This document shows positions 36,641 to 50,451 of a DNA stretch of 64,000 nt, piece after piece. Origin of the DNA: Anoplolepis gracilipes (lineage: Eukaryota > Arthropoda > Insecta > Hymenoptera > Formicidae). How positions within the stretch are numbered: the stretch's first letter is position 1; each line of letters begins with the position of its first letter. Location: assembly GCF_047496725.1 (NCBI RefSeq), contig NC_132981.1, positions 888,001-952,000 on the forward strand, in the 5' to 3' direction. The notes under the pieces are model-generated. The model ran no database searches. It was not told the DNA's origin and saw nothing but the letters and a program-made list of their open reading frames with translations. The position numbers and the translations under genes are program-made.

Positions 36641-37250
36641 TTTTCGTTTATCATCCTTTAATAGCCGTTCTTTAAATTCCGTTTGCGTTTCTGACCCGTT
36701 TTTAACGCGTTCTGTATGTTTTTTATCGGTTTTTGACCCGTTCTTTAAGTTCCGTTCGCGTTTCTGACCCGTTTTTAATCCGTTTGCAGCCGTTCTTTAT
36801 GTTCTGCTTGCGTTTTTGACCCGTTCTTAATCTGTTCGTAGCCGTTCTCGATCCGTTCTTGATTCGTTCTTGATCCGTTCTCGATCCGTTTTTGACTCGT
36901 TCTTGACCCGTTCTTGACCCGTTCGAAGCCGTTTCCGACCCGTTCTTGCGTTGTTCACCGCCGTTCTTCACTCATTCGAAAATCGTTCCTGACCCGTTTG
37001 CAGCCTTTTTTGCAGTCGTTTTTTATTCGTTCGTAGCCGCTTCTGACCCGTTCGTAGCCTCGTTTACAGACGTCTTTTGACCAATCGTAGAGGTTCTTGA
37101 ATTGTTTGTAACCTTGAATGTAGCCGTTAAGGACGTGTTCGTAGCCTCGTTCACAGCCCTGCTTGAGATGCTGATAGCCTCGTTCGAAGATGTTGCTGCT
37201 GCTAGGTCGTTCACTGCCACTGCCACTGCCACTGCCACTCATTGTAGTTA
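36640..37250 (-). pseudogene. Repeat protein with GYERIKN-type heptads, upstream of the integrase
   Basis: A frame from ATG at 37242 starts MSGSGSGSGSERPSSSNIF and goes on with ERGYQHL, CERGYEHV, KRGYERVRSGYERIKND, i.e. a unit of about 7 residues (21 bp). After the stop at 36955 the same repeat continues in shifting frames to about 36640 as ERVKNG and ERIENG units, so the array has slipped out of frame several times. It shares strand and proximity with the integrase, so it may belong to the same mobile element. I do not recognise its function. Confidence 0.5.
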
Positions 37251-37327
37251 GATAGCAGTTCGGTAATCCTTCGTAGCTGTTCGATAATTGTTTGCAGCCA
37301 TTTGATAGCCGCTCCTAACCCGTTCAC

Positions 37328-37465
37328 TGCTGCTCATTCAGGTTGATAGCTGTTTCTGAGTTAGCGTTAGCCGCGCGTTGAAGTTTGTTTAGCGCGATCT
37401 GTATTGCTCGCACGTCCTTCTCAAGCGAAGTCAGCTTCTCGTCTGATTCTTTCTTATTCCATTGA
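37328..37465 (-). pseudogene. Coiled-coil-like coding fragment
   Basis: Minus strand reads SQWNKKESDEKLTSLEKD and then VRAIQIALNKLQRAA before a stop. The spacing of Leu/Ile fits a coiled coil. No start codon is visible. Same strand as the integrase, likely another remnant of the same element. Confidence 0.35.
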
Positions 37466-37475
37466 GAGAGGCGCT

Positions 37476-38076
37476 TTTAAATTCTGTTTTTACACAGTAT
37501 ATGTATACAGTAGCGCAACTCTCTGTCGGCACCTTTGATGTCAGCGTACCTCAAAATAAACTGCACATGCGCGGACTTGGTAGGTAACCAATCATGGTAA
37601 CCAGGCTAGTGTCTCTATCTCACTTACTCTACCTTCCTCATTTTTTTTTCTCTTTCTAATTTACTAATACACATTATACAGGATGAGCCAAATAATATCA
37701 GGACATACACTATAGAAAATGACAAATCTATGAATTTGACTCTCTATTATTTTTAAAAATGAGAATAAAAAATTGTAAAAGGAAAAATATTTGCTTTAAT
37801 CAGATAAATAATACAATAACAATTATTTTTCTCTTAAGATAAAAATATTTATTACTGTATTATTAATTTGTTTAAAGCAAATATTTTTCTTTTTACAATT
37901 TATATATATATATATATATTTAAATAAAGAATAACTCTTGATAACATTATTTAAAGATAAACACATATGATAAATAATTAATTCTTTTTTATAGTTATAA
38001 TTTTAATAACAAAATTTCATAATATATTATATTTAAAATATATATTTCATAATATATTTCATAATATATTATATTT

Positions 38077-38113
<37 letters not shown>

Positions 38114-38130
38114 TATTTTAAAAAATTTTG

Positions 38131-38176
<46 letters not shown>

Positions 38177-38420
38177 TCTTTGTTTTATACAGAAAATATA
38201 TACAATATACAATTTAAAAAAAAATTTATTATACATTATTTATATGTTTATAGCAGATATTTTTTTGTAGAGAAATGTGTTATATTTTCAAAAATAACAA
38301 ATATTTTAGATTTTAAGCACGATGTGCTTAATCAGTAGTTATCTTAATCAGTAGACAATATTTTTTATATATATGCACATATCCATAAGATTGAGAGAGA
38401 GCGTAAATAAAGAGGAACTG
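37476..38420. other. Non-coding stretch with microsatellites
   Basis: Contains (TA)n at 38080-38112, (CT)n at 38132-38180 and poly-A/T runs. After about 38420 the sequence aligns again with intron 1 of the receptor copies (TTTATGACACATTCTC). No gene seen. Confidence 0.7.
38132..38180. repeat. (CT)n microsatellite
   Basis: An almost pure CT dinucleotide run of about 48 bp with one TG interruption, beside a (TA)n run ending at 38112. Confidence 0.95.
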
Positions 38421-39836
38421 CTATAATCTTTGTCACATTTATGACACATTCTCTAACACTTTTTTAAATTTATATTTCACTAATTTATCTGTAATGTCTA
38501 AAATAGTTCTCTAAATATTTATGTATTTTTATACTTTTCTATAACAAATTTACTACCAAATTATATTTAATATTTAACAAAATCAATATATAGAAAATCA
38601 TCATTTTTTTGAGTTTCGGATAGTTGCATGTGTATAGTTAATATCGATATTTGTAAAATATTAATATTTATATTAATATTTATATCATCCGAATTGGAAT
38701 TTCAAGTATCAATTAACTTTGGGATCAATATTTCAATCATATACGCGATAACAGCCAGCACTAACTGCCACTTGATCTTACACGCAATTTATCTTTCAAT
38801 ACATATCAATTTATATTTTGGACGAAGTATAGAAATCAATTTATAACATTATTTCTCATTAGGATTTAAATTAAAAATATAATGAAAGAAGAAAAGTAAA
38901 AGTAAAATTTTTAAATACATGAATAATAAATATTAAAATTAAATATTCAACAATCAATTAGCATTGCGGAAAAGAAAACTTTAACGCTTAACTTTAACAT
39001 ACACAATATAACCATGCAATACAATATAAACGTACATAAAATAAATGGTGCGTGCGTAGCGCGCGCTTAAATTGTTCTAATAATAATAAAAAAATATATA
39101 TTTATTTTTTAAATTTGAACATTGTTGAAATTTCCAATTATAACAAACACTTTTAAAGGAAGATGTTAAAGTGGAGTTGTTTATTTGAAAAAATTAAAAC
39201 CGAAGTAAAGAAACCGAATTATGAATAAAAGAAATCAAATTATTCATAAGTACAATTTTAAATGCATCAATTAGAAAATGCTAAGCTTCTCATGAGCTAT
39301 TTGCCAAAGAAAATAATCATAAATTATTCTTATTAGTTCTCTTATTATCTTATTCTTATGTAACTTCCTTTTTAATGTACAAAAAATATTTGATATATGT
39401 TATGTTCAAAGAAAGACGATTGAAAGGAAAAGACAATTTATACTATTCGAAAAATAGATGCTTAAAGACGCGTTCTTAGATCAATTAAATTGACAAATCT
39501 GAGAACAGGTCAACGAGAAGAATTGATTCTTCGCTGTTTTGAACGTTTACTCAGTGGTTCTTTTTTTAGTTAAATAATTAAATCTCTATTGGGTAGATGT
39601 TATTTGGGAACGCGCTGTTTCCCAGTATGGATGTACTACAATATGTCCGCGATATATCAGAATTCATACATACTTGAGATCGTATATATCCATATCAACA
39701 TACCATTTGTCCCCAATAAACAAATGCCTTTTAATCTTTAGATTCTCACTTGAAACGTTTTAGTTTTGAGTGAATAATTTTTCAAATATGACATACGCGT
39801 GCGAATTAACGGCAATTTCTATGTGGTTCGCTGCAG

Positions 39837-42800
39837 GTCACGTACTCGGCTGATCTCGAGATCGAGATACCAGACAACCTAAACCAGAATGGTTTCTGGT
39901 ACCGTTTAGATTACAATCCACCCGTTGGCTTTCCACCACCAAATAGTACTATAGCCGCCACCGAGATCGGTGATGTGATAAAGTTTAAGGGCTTGTCTGG
40001 CACAAGATACGTATATTGGTTGTATTACAGCAATAGTACTCTTCATGACTGTCTAACGTGGACCGCCTCGATTACGACGCGTACGTAAATCGATGTTGTG
40101 CGATAAAATTATTTTTAATAGTGCATTTTTTTTACAGTACTCTCTTATATAAATATAGACAATTTGTTTTCTTTACTGCTTTTTGAATTAAACAGTTTTA
40201 TCGTCTAAAAGCACAATTTATTTACTTAAATAAACAATTAAAAGACATGCGATACAGATTCTTAAGTAAAAGTTTAATTAAATTACAATTTTGTTTTTTC
40301 ATTAGCACATTATCCGCCTTCAAACTTGACGATATCGGTACCAAATGGAAAAACGGCGATCGTATATTGGTCACCTCCGGCCCAAGGGAATTATTCCGGT
40401 TTCCAGTGGCGTATGCAAAGTTTCAGCGACAACCGATATCTCAAGACCAAGGTCATCTCAGTTGACTCGGTGCCATATACATTCCGACATCTCACACCTG
40501 GTGCCACGTATTCGCTTCAGGTTTTCACTGTGTTGGACGCTAAGGAGAGTTTTGCTTACACAGCAGAAACTTTACGACAAGTACATGTAATTGAGAGTAA
40601 TGCCTAAACTTTTTTTTCTGTAAATTTTGCATACTAATATATCGCATTGAATTATTTTTAGAACCGAATACTCCGGAAAAATTTATTGGCTGGTTCAGGA
40701 ACGAAACGACGCTGTTGGTGCTATGGCAGCCACCTTATCTTGCCGGAATATACACGCACTACAAAGTTAGTATAGATCCACCAAACGCCATGAATCAAGA
40801 ATCCGTTTTCTATGTAGAGAAGAAGGACGGTCCTGCACAAACATATTTCAAACAACTTGTTCCAGGTCAGTTGTATGTTATCACATAATTATATGTTACA
40901 TTATATATGTTACAAAATATTTAGACACACGCGAAATTGAATTTCCTTTAATGTTTCCTTTTTCTGAATATATGTAGCCGAACTATTCTAACAAAGTAGA
41001 ATCGCTGAGAAAGTACGCATTTGCAGTTAAATAGCGCAGCTCATGAATTCTAAGACAATTGTACCTTTGTGCAACAGTAAATTGTACAGCAGTTGGTCGG
41101 CTAGAGGAGATATCATTCTAAGTACAATTTTGTATCAATATTTATTCTTTTTAAAAACAAAGATAAAAAATCAATTTACAAGACCTTAAGCAAGCCTGTC
41201 AAGGAAAATTATATACGTTAGAGAACTTAATTTACTAATTATATAAGACAATTAGAAAATGTATTCATTTAGGTCTATTTAAGTTGTGTATAAAACATAT
41301 AGTTTTCTACTTGTTAATTTAATTTTACTTGATTTACTTGATATAAATGTAAAAAAATTCGTTATCGCAACTGTTTCTATATTCTGTAATATGCGGTATT
41401 TCTTAGAAAGCTAATTGTGTAATAGGAAAAGCGTATGTTATGAAAACTCGAAGTAAAATTACTTGGCTTTGAACCAAATCAATACTAAATATTTTATTGA
41501 TTTATATTTACGCGGTTTTCCAATTCTCAAATATGTTTGACGTAATCAAAAGCACTGAAATAATAGTTATTAATTTAACTTGATTGTATCTTATGTTTTA
41601 TATTAAATATTTAATATTAATAAACTCAATTATATAGAAAATTTAGAGCAAATAAACACAGATTTTGGACAATCAAAGTTATTTAGTTTAAAGCTTGTCA
41701 TAAATCAAGTATTATTGATGACTATTAAGATTAAAAAAAGTGTAATATTTATTATATATATTAAATCGCGATATAAAATTGTAATTAATATTTAAACATA
41801 AATAGATATATCCATTTATAAAAATTACATGATTATTATAAGTAGAAATTAACGAGCCATATAATTATTTTTCTTAATTTTTTTCATATTACAAGCAGAG
41901 CATACAACATTTCCGTGCAAACAGTTTTCGAGAACGAAACGTTTGCCCCTCTCATAGCTCAGTATCGCACTGTGCCGTTGCGTCCTCTCAATGTAACCTT
42001 CGATAAATCTAGCGTAACGTCGACTTCCTTCCCTATGTTTTGGAATCCACCCAATGGAACTTCCGAGTTCGACATGTATGAAATATCGCTCGATAGTAAT
42101 CGGAATCTTGCGCCTATTAGGCGAAACCGACACAACAAGAACAAATGGGAATTCAAAAACTTAGAGCCTGGCAAGACGTATAAAGTATTCGTGAGGAAGG
42201 TTTCTGGCAACATCAGCAGTTGGCCGGCTAGAAGAAATATTACTCTGAGTACGTTGTCGGTATTTCCTCTTAATTTAGAGCCTGCTAGAATCGATGTACA
42301 TTTTGCATGATTATTTAATAAATACAACGTTTCATGATTTTTTTTTTTTTTTTTGTATTCTTAGAGCCACTACTTGTTCACGATCTTAGAGCGATCGATG
42401 AAGAAGCTGGTCAGGTGACAGTTCTCTGGACTCCGGGGAGTTTCAGTACACAAGACAGTTACAAGTTACAATACCAAGAAAACAGACGATTGATGGTATT
42501 AATACTTTGACGACTAATAAAACAAAGGTTTTAAAAATTATTGAATAAAATAATTTTTCTTAATCGTTGCCTAATTCATTTGGATTTAATATTTTGACGA
42601 AATTGTTAAATTTACAGGTTACTCTGACTCTGCTGCCAGGAAGAAATTATTCCATAACAGTACAAGCAATTAGCAATAAAGTCGAGTCAAACGAAACCGT
42701 TTTATATCAAGCGTCACGCCCAGCCAGTCCTGTAATCGTATATGTAAAGTCTATTGAAAAAGGTTTGATCATCTCTTGGAAGAACGATGTCATTTCTAAG

Positions 42801-45104
42801 AAGGAGAAATATGAAGTAATTCATAAAAGGGATGACACGGACACAAGTGCAAATGTCACTCTTGCGGAGTTGCATATTGTCTTAAGAGATCTTTATCCTG
42901 GTGCAAAATATAAAGTCGAAGTTTTCACCATTAGTCACGGACTTCGAAGCGAGCCGCGTGTTTCTGTACAAGTTGTTTGTGAGTAATAATCATTCTCTAA
43001 ATTCATTAGACTTTATATTTTATTTAAATGCAGTATTTGGTATTAAACACACAAGTTTGTTAGTCTTATTAATAATCAGAATTATCATTTAGTGCCTCAT
43101 CCACCTCAAAATCTCAGTATCGAGAAAATCACAAGCAATACTTTTGTCATATACTGCGAAGCTCCGACGGATTCAATATTTACCGAATATCTCGTCAGAA
43201 ATGGTACGCAAAACGACCATAACTGGATCAAATCCTTAAACGTCCGTGCCACGGAAGTGAAAGTGGATATGACACCCGATGAGAGATACATTATACAAGT
43301 AAATACTGTCAGTTATGGCGTTAAAAGTCTGCATTCATTGCAAATGAATTACACAACCAGTAAGTATAATACATATATACTATAATTTTTAGCAATAGTT
43401 AATAGTATATTTAAATAATTAACAGTGCGACTTTGTTTTTGTCATTTTAGGGCCTAATCCAGTTTCAAATATCAACTCATATCAAATCATCAACTCTACC
43501 AACGTAATTCTCGAATGGCTACGACCAAAGGTCGTATCGAGGTTTATTTTATAAGATGGTGGCCAATGAATAATCCAAAAAATAAGAGAACGAAAAACAT
43601 CAGCGAAACCAACGATAGTAGTTTTAATGAGAATGCTGTGCAAATCAGAGAGGTTGTGCTGGACAACCTAATACTTAAAGAACAGTATTTCTTCGCTGTT
43701 TATAAGGTGTCTTATAGTCTAATTGGCGACATTCGTAATATAACCACAAGAATTAGTGAGTGTACCAGTCTTTTTCTGTCCATTATTGATAGCAGATTTG
43801 AAATGCTAACAAAAAGCTAAATTATTTTACTTCACAATCTCAACGTTTAAGCGTTGAATTGACTTATTGTCAGGAAAAGTATATTTAAAAAATAAAACCA
43901 AATATAATTGACGTCTTGCATTTTTTTTTAAATATAAGTCGCATCAGAGTATAGATTGCGTATATAACGTGACAATTGTGACGATCGACTGACCAGATAG
44001 ATTAGAGAGCAAATGCTGTATCGAATGTCATCGATTGCATAACACGTGAATAAGTTGTGACACTTTACTGCACGAACGTGAATTATTTATTGTCACCTTT
44101 GTTGGCAGATTTAAAATGTTTACAAACGATTATTTATTTCCAATAATTATATTTTTTGTTAATAATATTAAAAATTTGTATATAATTGTATTAACATCCA
44201 GATATTTAAATTTGTAGAGTACATTCCAGCATACATTTCAAGCAAGCCAACATCTCCCAAAGCATTCGTGGAATTCCACAATGGATTTATAAGTAAAACA
44301 GACATTTCTGTGACATTCAGGTAACAAATATACATTTTTAGTGTATATTTATTTTAAATTTAACGACATATAAAATCGTTAATTCTGTTATAAATTAACT
44401 AAATATAAAACCAATAAAATTTTGTTTTCTTGGATAGATGGAACCAACCTGAATTTACACATGACTTAATACAAGGTTACACCGTGCAGTGTTGGTTTAT
44501 AAAGAATCAAGAAATGATTCCAATCTGCAACGAGAAAAGTATTCCCGCTACGAAATTGGAGAATACGGCGCAGAATTTAACATCTAACACGACATACTAT
44601 TTTAGAGTACGAGCGCATACTAAAGTTGGTGTTAGTCCTTACACAGATTTAAATGTATCAACCGCACATGAAAATCCAATACCACAATTATTGACAGTAT
44701 CGCAAGACGGTTTCCATATATGGGACCTGGATACAAAAATTCAAAAATTTAATTTCCCCGTACAAAATGTGTTTGAAGCCGCTTCGATAGCGGAATATAG
44801 AATTTATTGAATCAATTTCACAAGCAATCTAATGACATTGAAAATGAATGAAAAGGAGATTATAAGAATAAGTCGCCTTGATAATACTGTGTCCAATCTT
44901 TGCATCGACTGGATAACGAAAAATCTGTATTGGAAGCAATATGACTTTGAGTTATTTACAAGTTTTATTATGAAGCTCGACTTAACAATATGGCAAAATG
45001 GCATAGTCAAATTTGATAAGATTTTAATTTCACCAAATTTCCATAGATTTACTGTACTGCCATTTATAGGATACGTTAACTATCATCTATTGAAACAAAT
45101 GAAC
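39837..45104 (+). pseudogene. Sevenless-like receptor kinase, copy 3 (exons 2-11 only)
   Basis: Exons: 39837-40080, 40306-40580, 40662-40865, about 41893-42248, 42365-42527, 42618-42978, 43093-43359, 43451-43755, 44218-44320, 44438-45070. Exon 1 is absent (replaced by Polinton DNA) and exons 12-16 are lost at the inversion breakpoint. Lesions: one-base deletion at the end of exon 3, exon 5 acceptor ATTACAG changed to ATTACAA, 7-bp loss in exon 6 with a stop, one-base loss in exon 9, a Trp-to-TGA change in exon 11 after AEYRIY, and the exon 11 donor changed from GGGTACGT to GGATACGT. FN3 domains are otherwise well preserved. Confidence 0.9.
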
Positions 45105-45110
45105 TGTGAT
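45100..45110. other. Inversion junction between copies 3 and 4
   Basis: Left of about 45104 the sequence follows intron 11 of the plus-strand copy (AAACAAATGAAC); right of 45106 it is the reverse complement of exon 5 (GTGATGCTGAGCTGTGAC). At most one base (T at 45105) is unassigned, so the join is essentially blunt. Confidence 0.9.
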
Positions 45111-45936
45111 GCTGAGCTGTGACGGGCGCGGACGTTTCGTTCTCGGAAACTGTCTGCACGGAAATGTTGTATGCTCTGCCTGTAATATGGAGAAACTTAA
45201 GAAAAATAATTATATGGCTCGTTAATTTCTACTTATAATAATCGTGTAATTTTTAAAAGGATATATCTATTTATGTTATTACATTTTTTTAATCTTTATT
45301 TTTATCAATAATGGTTGATTTATGACAAGCTTTAAACCAAATAACTTTGATTGTCCAAAATCTCTGTGTTTTTGTTCCAAATTTTCTATATAACTAAGTC
45401 TATTAATATTAAATATTTAATACATAAGGCACAATCAAGTTGAGTTAATAATTTAACTATTAGTATTATTTGAGTGTTATTTGATTACGTCAAGCATATA
45501 TGAAAATTGGAAAAACGCATGAATATAAATCAATAGACTATTGCGTATTGATTTGATTCAAACTTTAAGACCTAAGCAATTTTACTTTATGTTTTCATAT
45601 AACATATTCTTTTCTTATTGCACAATTAACTTTTGAAAAAATATCGCAGATAACAGTTGCGATAACGAATTCCTTTATATTCGTATAATCAAGTAAATTA
45701 AACTAAGAAGTAGAAAATGATATGTTTGATACACAACTTAATTAGACCTAAATTAATACTTTGCTAATTATCTAATATAATGAATAAATTAAAATTTATC
45801 TAATATAATAAGTAATTATTTATAAATTAATTTCTCTAACGTATATAATTTTCTTTGACAGGCCTGCTTAAGATCTTTTAAATTAATTTTTTGTTTTTGT
45901 TTTTAGAAAAAATAGGTATTGATACAATTGTACTTA

Positions 45937-46367
45937 CAAGGGACATGTCACAACTGTTCGGAACCGATTTGATTCTCTTGATAATATGTTGTCAAACTCA
46001 AGAATCTAAGAGAAACGTATTTTTTATACGTGCGCAATCTCATGTTTAAGGGATTAAACACTCTTTTGAAAAAAACCGGTATTTTCTTTTGGAGTCGAAT
46101 ATCGTTAAAGCTATAAGAGATAGAAAAAAAGTTATTAAACAAAAGTTTAACGGTTTGAAAAGTATTTTAAAGCTATGAGAAAAAATTTTTTAATTTTTTT
46201 GAAAAAAGCTCCACCACCCAAAATTTTTTTCACCAAATTTAAGTACTCTTAAACATAAGATTGCGCACGTATAAAAAAAAATATGTGTGTCTTAAATTTT
46301 TGTAACTTTTAACAACATATTTCAAGAAGATTCAATTCGGTGTTGGACACTTGTGACATGTTTCTTG
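45937..46367. mobile_element. Palindromic TIR element in intron 4 of copy 4
   Basis: Ends CAAGGGACATGTCACAA and, inverted, CAAGAAACATGTCACAA, with TTA on both flanks. The arms continue inward: ATACGTGCGCAATCT with ATGTTTAAG occurs on both sides. It is absent from intron 4 of copies 1-3. No protein encoded. The 64-codon minus-strand frame here is not a gene. Confidence 0.8.
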
Positions 46368-46419
46368 TTAGAGTGATATTTCCTCTAGCCGGCCAATTAT
46401 TGTACAATTTACTGTTGTA

Positions 46420-47318
46420 AGGGAACGTGGGGTAGAACGGCCAACGTAAGCATTGAATAAGTTTTCAACATATTAAAAAAAGAATAAATCGATCTTTTTT
46501 TTTACTAAAAATATTCTTTGAGATATCCACTATAAGAAAAAACACAAGTTTATTATAAAATAATAGTTTAAATAAATGAGATTATTAATTTAGTAAAAGC
46601 CTAGATTTTCGTGATATGCTTTTCATGCGGGTTATAATGGACTACCTCCAAAACTTGTTTATTTCATTAACATTAATGTCTAAAACTTCTTAAAAGTTGT
46701 ATATTATAATATGATATATAGAACATAAGAATATAGATTTGTATTTTTAAATGATAACTATAAATTAATAAATAAAAACAATTCTCTTGTTATAATAAAT
46801 ATTTTTCTCTTTAAAACATAGAAAAACATCCTTTAATGTAATAATTTTTGGTATTAATTTTGAAAGACAGCATCTATGTATACTCTCTTTCTTTCTCTAG
46901 TATAAAAATAAAAAGTACAACATTACGTGGGCTAATATTTCATTAAGCCTCAAAACGTATTTATTTACTTTTGATCATATAAAAAATTATAATTAATAAA
47001 TATTTACATACACACAGTATAAAATTAATAAGAAAAGATCATTTTAAAATATAAATGTATTTACGGTAATAAAAAATAGAATTTTATCATTGTTTACCTT
47101 ATGTAAATACATCGAAGAATTACAATTCAGTCGCGGAAAACACAGTAAGTGCATTAAATAATTTAGAACAACTTTCAACTAAAAATATTACGACCACTGA
47201 TAACAGCACACAGAAAGAGACACCTAATTGCAACATATTTCATGACATGGTAGCATCTCTGTAAAAAGATATCGACTCTGCACCATTGTACGCGGTGCCG
47301 TTCTACCCCACGTTCCTC
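46420..47318. mobile_element. TA-flanked TIR element, copy B
   Basis: Same family and same orientation of interior as 7944-8853 (for example TCTAAAACTTCTTAAAAGTT and TCATTGTTTACCTTATG in both). Ends GGGAACGTGGGGTAGAACGG and inverted GGAACGTGGGGTAGAACGG, flanked by TA. Copies 1-3 of the host intron are uninterrupted here. Confidence 0.85.
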
Positions 47319-50300
47319 TATAATTGTACTACTTACTTGTCTTGGAATTCACGAGTTGCGCTATTTAACTGCAGATGCGTTCTTTCTCCGCGAGTCTACT
47401 TGGAATAATTTCACTTCGTATATCCAGAAAAAGGAAGCAATAAAGCTGATTCAATTTAAACGCATGTGTATAAATATTCTGTAACATATACATTGTAACA
47501 TTTAATTACGTGATAACAAATAGCTGACCTGGAACAAGTCCTTTAAAAGCTGCTCGTGCAGGACGGTCCTTCTTCTCTACATAAAGAACGGATTCTACGG
47601 CATCCGGCGGATCTATGTTAACTTTGTAGTGAGTGTATATTCCGGTAGGCGGATACCATATCATCTCCAGGGTCGTTTCGGTCCTGAACCAGACATAAAA
47701 ATTTCTCAGAGTATTCGGTTCTAAAAATAATTCAATGAGACATATTTGTATGCGAAATTTACAGAAAAAATATTTAGGCATTACTCTTAATTATACATAT
47801 ATACTTGTCGTAAAGTTTTTGCTGGTGTAAGCAACGCTCTTCTTGGCGTCCAACACGGTGAAGAGATGAAGTGAATACGTAGCACCAGGAGTGAGATCTC
47901 CGAGTGTATACGACACCGAGTCGATTGGGACTCTGATCTTGAGGTATCGGTTATCGCTAAAACTTTGCATCCGCAATTCAAAACCGGAATAATTCCCTGA
48001 GGCCGGAGGTGACCAATATACGATCGCCGTTTTTCCATTTGGTACCGATACCGTCAAGTTTGAAGGCGGATCGGGTGCTAATGAAAAAAACAAAATTATA
48101 TTTTAATTGATTTTTTACTTAAGAATCTATATCGCATGCTTTTTAATCGTTAATTTTAGAAAATAAATTGTTTTTTTAAACGATAAAATTATTTAATTCG
48201 CAAAATAGCGAAGAAAACAAATTGCCCATATCTATACAAAAGAGAGCCGTTAAAAAAATGCGCTATTAAAAATAAATTTATTATCGAACAACATTGATTT
48301 ACGCGTCATAATCGAGGCCGTCCACGTCATCCAGTCATGAAAAGTACTATTGCTATAATACAACCAATATACGTATCTTGTGCCAGACAAGCCCTTAAAC
48401 TTTATGACATCACCGATCTCGGTAGCGGCTATAGTACTATTTGGTGGTGGAAAGCCAACGGATGGATTGTAATCTAAACGGTACCAGGACCTATTCTGAT
48501 TTAGATTGTCTGGTATCTCGATCTCGAGATCAGCCGAGTACGTGAGCAGCGAACCACATAGAAATTGCCGTTAATTCGCACGCGTATGTCATATTTGAAA
48601 AATTATTCACTCAAACTGAAACGTTTCAAGTGAAAATCTAAAGATTAAAAGGTAGTTGTTTATTGGGATCAAATGGTATGTTGATATAGATATATTCGAT
48701 TAATCTCAAGTATGAATTCTGATACATCGTGGGCATATTGTAGTATCATCCATACTGGGAAACAGCGGGTTTCCAAAAAACGAAAGGAAAGATACGAATC
48801 TATAATATTACTGTTAATGCATTAATGAAGAATTTTGCTACAAATGATGATTGATATACGAACATTAAATAATTAATAATTTTATTGGTTAAAGAATAAA
48901 TATCTAGCTATATTTCTTTTAAAACATACATAACATGTATAAATTTTTTATTATATAGAATATGGAATATTCTTTAAATATGGAATATAAGATGAATCTT
49001 ATTCCACCCAATAGAGATTTAATTATTTAACTAAAAAAAGAACCATTGAGTGAACGTTCGAAACAACGAAGGATCAATTCTTCTCGTTGATCTGTTTTTC
49101 AGAAGTGTTAATTTAATCGATCTAAGAACGCGTCTTTAAGCATCTATTCTTCGAATAGTATAAACTGCATTTTCCCTTTAATCATCTTTCTTCGCACATA
49201 ACATATATCAAATATATTTTGTATATTAAAAAGGAAATTACATAAGAATAAGATAATAAGAGAACTAATAAGAATAATTTATAATTATTTTCTTTGGCAA
49301 ATAGCTCATGAGAAGCTTAGCATTTTCTAATTGCTGCATTTAAAATTGTACTTATGAATAATTTGATTTTTTTTATTTATAATTCGGTTTCTTTACTTCG
49401 GTTTTAATTTTTTCAAATAAACAACTCCACTTTGACTTATCCCTTTTAAAGTATAATTGTTATAATTGGAAATTTCAACAATGTTCAAATTTAAAAAATA
49501 AATATATATTTTTTTATTATTATTAGAACAATTTAAGAGCGCGCTACGCACGCGCCATTTATTTTATGTATGTGTTATATTGTGTACGTTAAAGTTAAGT
49601 GTTAAAGTTTTTTTTTCCACAATGCTAATTGATTGTTGAATATTTAATTTTAATATTTATTATTCATGTATTTAATAATTTTACTTTTACTTTTCTTCTT
49701 TTATTATATTTTTAATTTAAATCCTAATAAAAAATAATGTTATAAATTGACTCCTATACTTCGTCCAAAATATAAATTGATATGCATTGAAAGATAAATT
49801 GCGTATAAGATCAAGTGGCAGTTAGTGCTGGCTGTTATCGCGCATATGATTGAAATATTGATCCCAAAGTTAATTGATACTTAAAATGCCAATTGAAATG
49901 ATATAAATATTAATATTAATATAAATATTAATATTTTACAAATATCGATATTTAGCTATACACATGCAACTATCCGAAACTTAAAAAAATGATGATTTTC
50001 TATATATTGATTTTGTTAAATATTAAATATAATTTGGTACTAAATTTGTTATAGAAAAGTATTAAAATACATAAATATTTAGAGAACTGTTTTAGACAAT
50101 ACAGATAAATTAGTGAAATATAAATTAGAAAAAGTGTCAGAAAATGTGTCATAAATGTAACAAAGACTATAGCAGAATCAACGAAATCATTAATATATAT
50201 CAAAACTTCCTATTCTTAAATACATCAATTACAAAAGCATACATTACGATTAAATTTTAATGTACTGCTACAAAATTAAACATAATTTAATATTATATAA

Positions 50301-50451
50301 TATCTAATTTTACTGTGTCATAATTTCAAAATGAGAAGTTAACAAAAAATATACATTTTTATTCATAATATCAAGCGTTTTGATTATGTATTATATAATT
50401 GTAATTATATAGACACAAATAACTTATATTATTATATATATATTATAATAT

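Noticed and set aside
36248..36661. 137-codon plus-strand open frame
   Set aside because: It is the antisense shadow of the Polinton-type integrase, whose motifs are clear on the minus strand.
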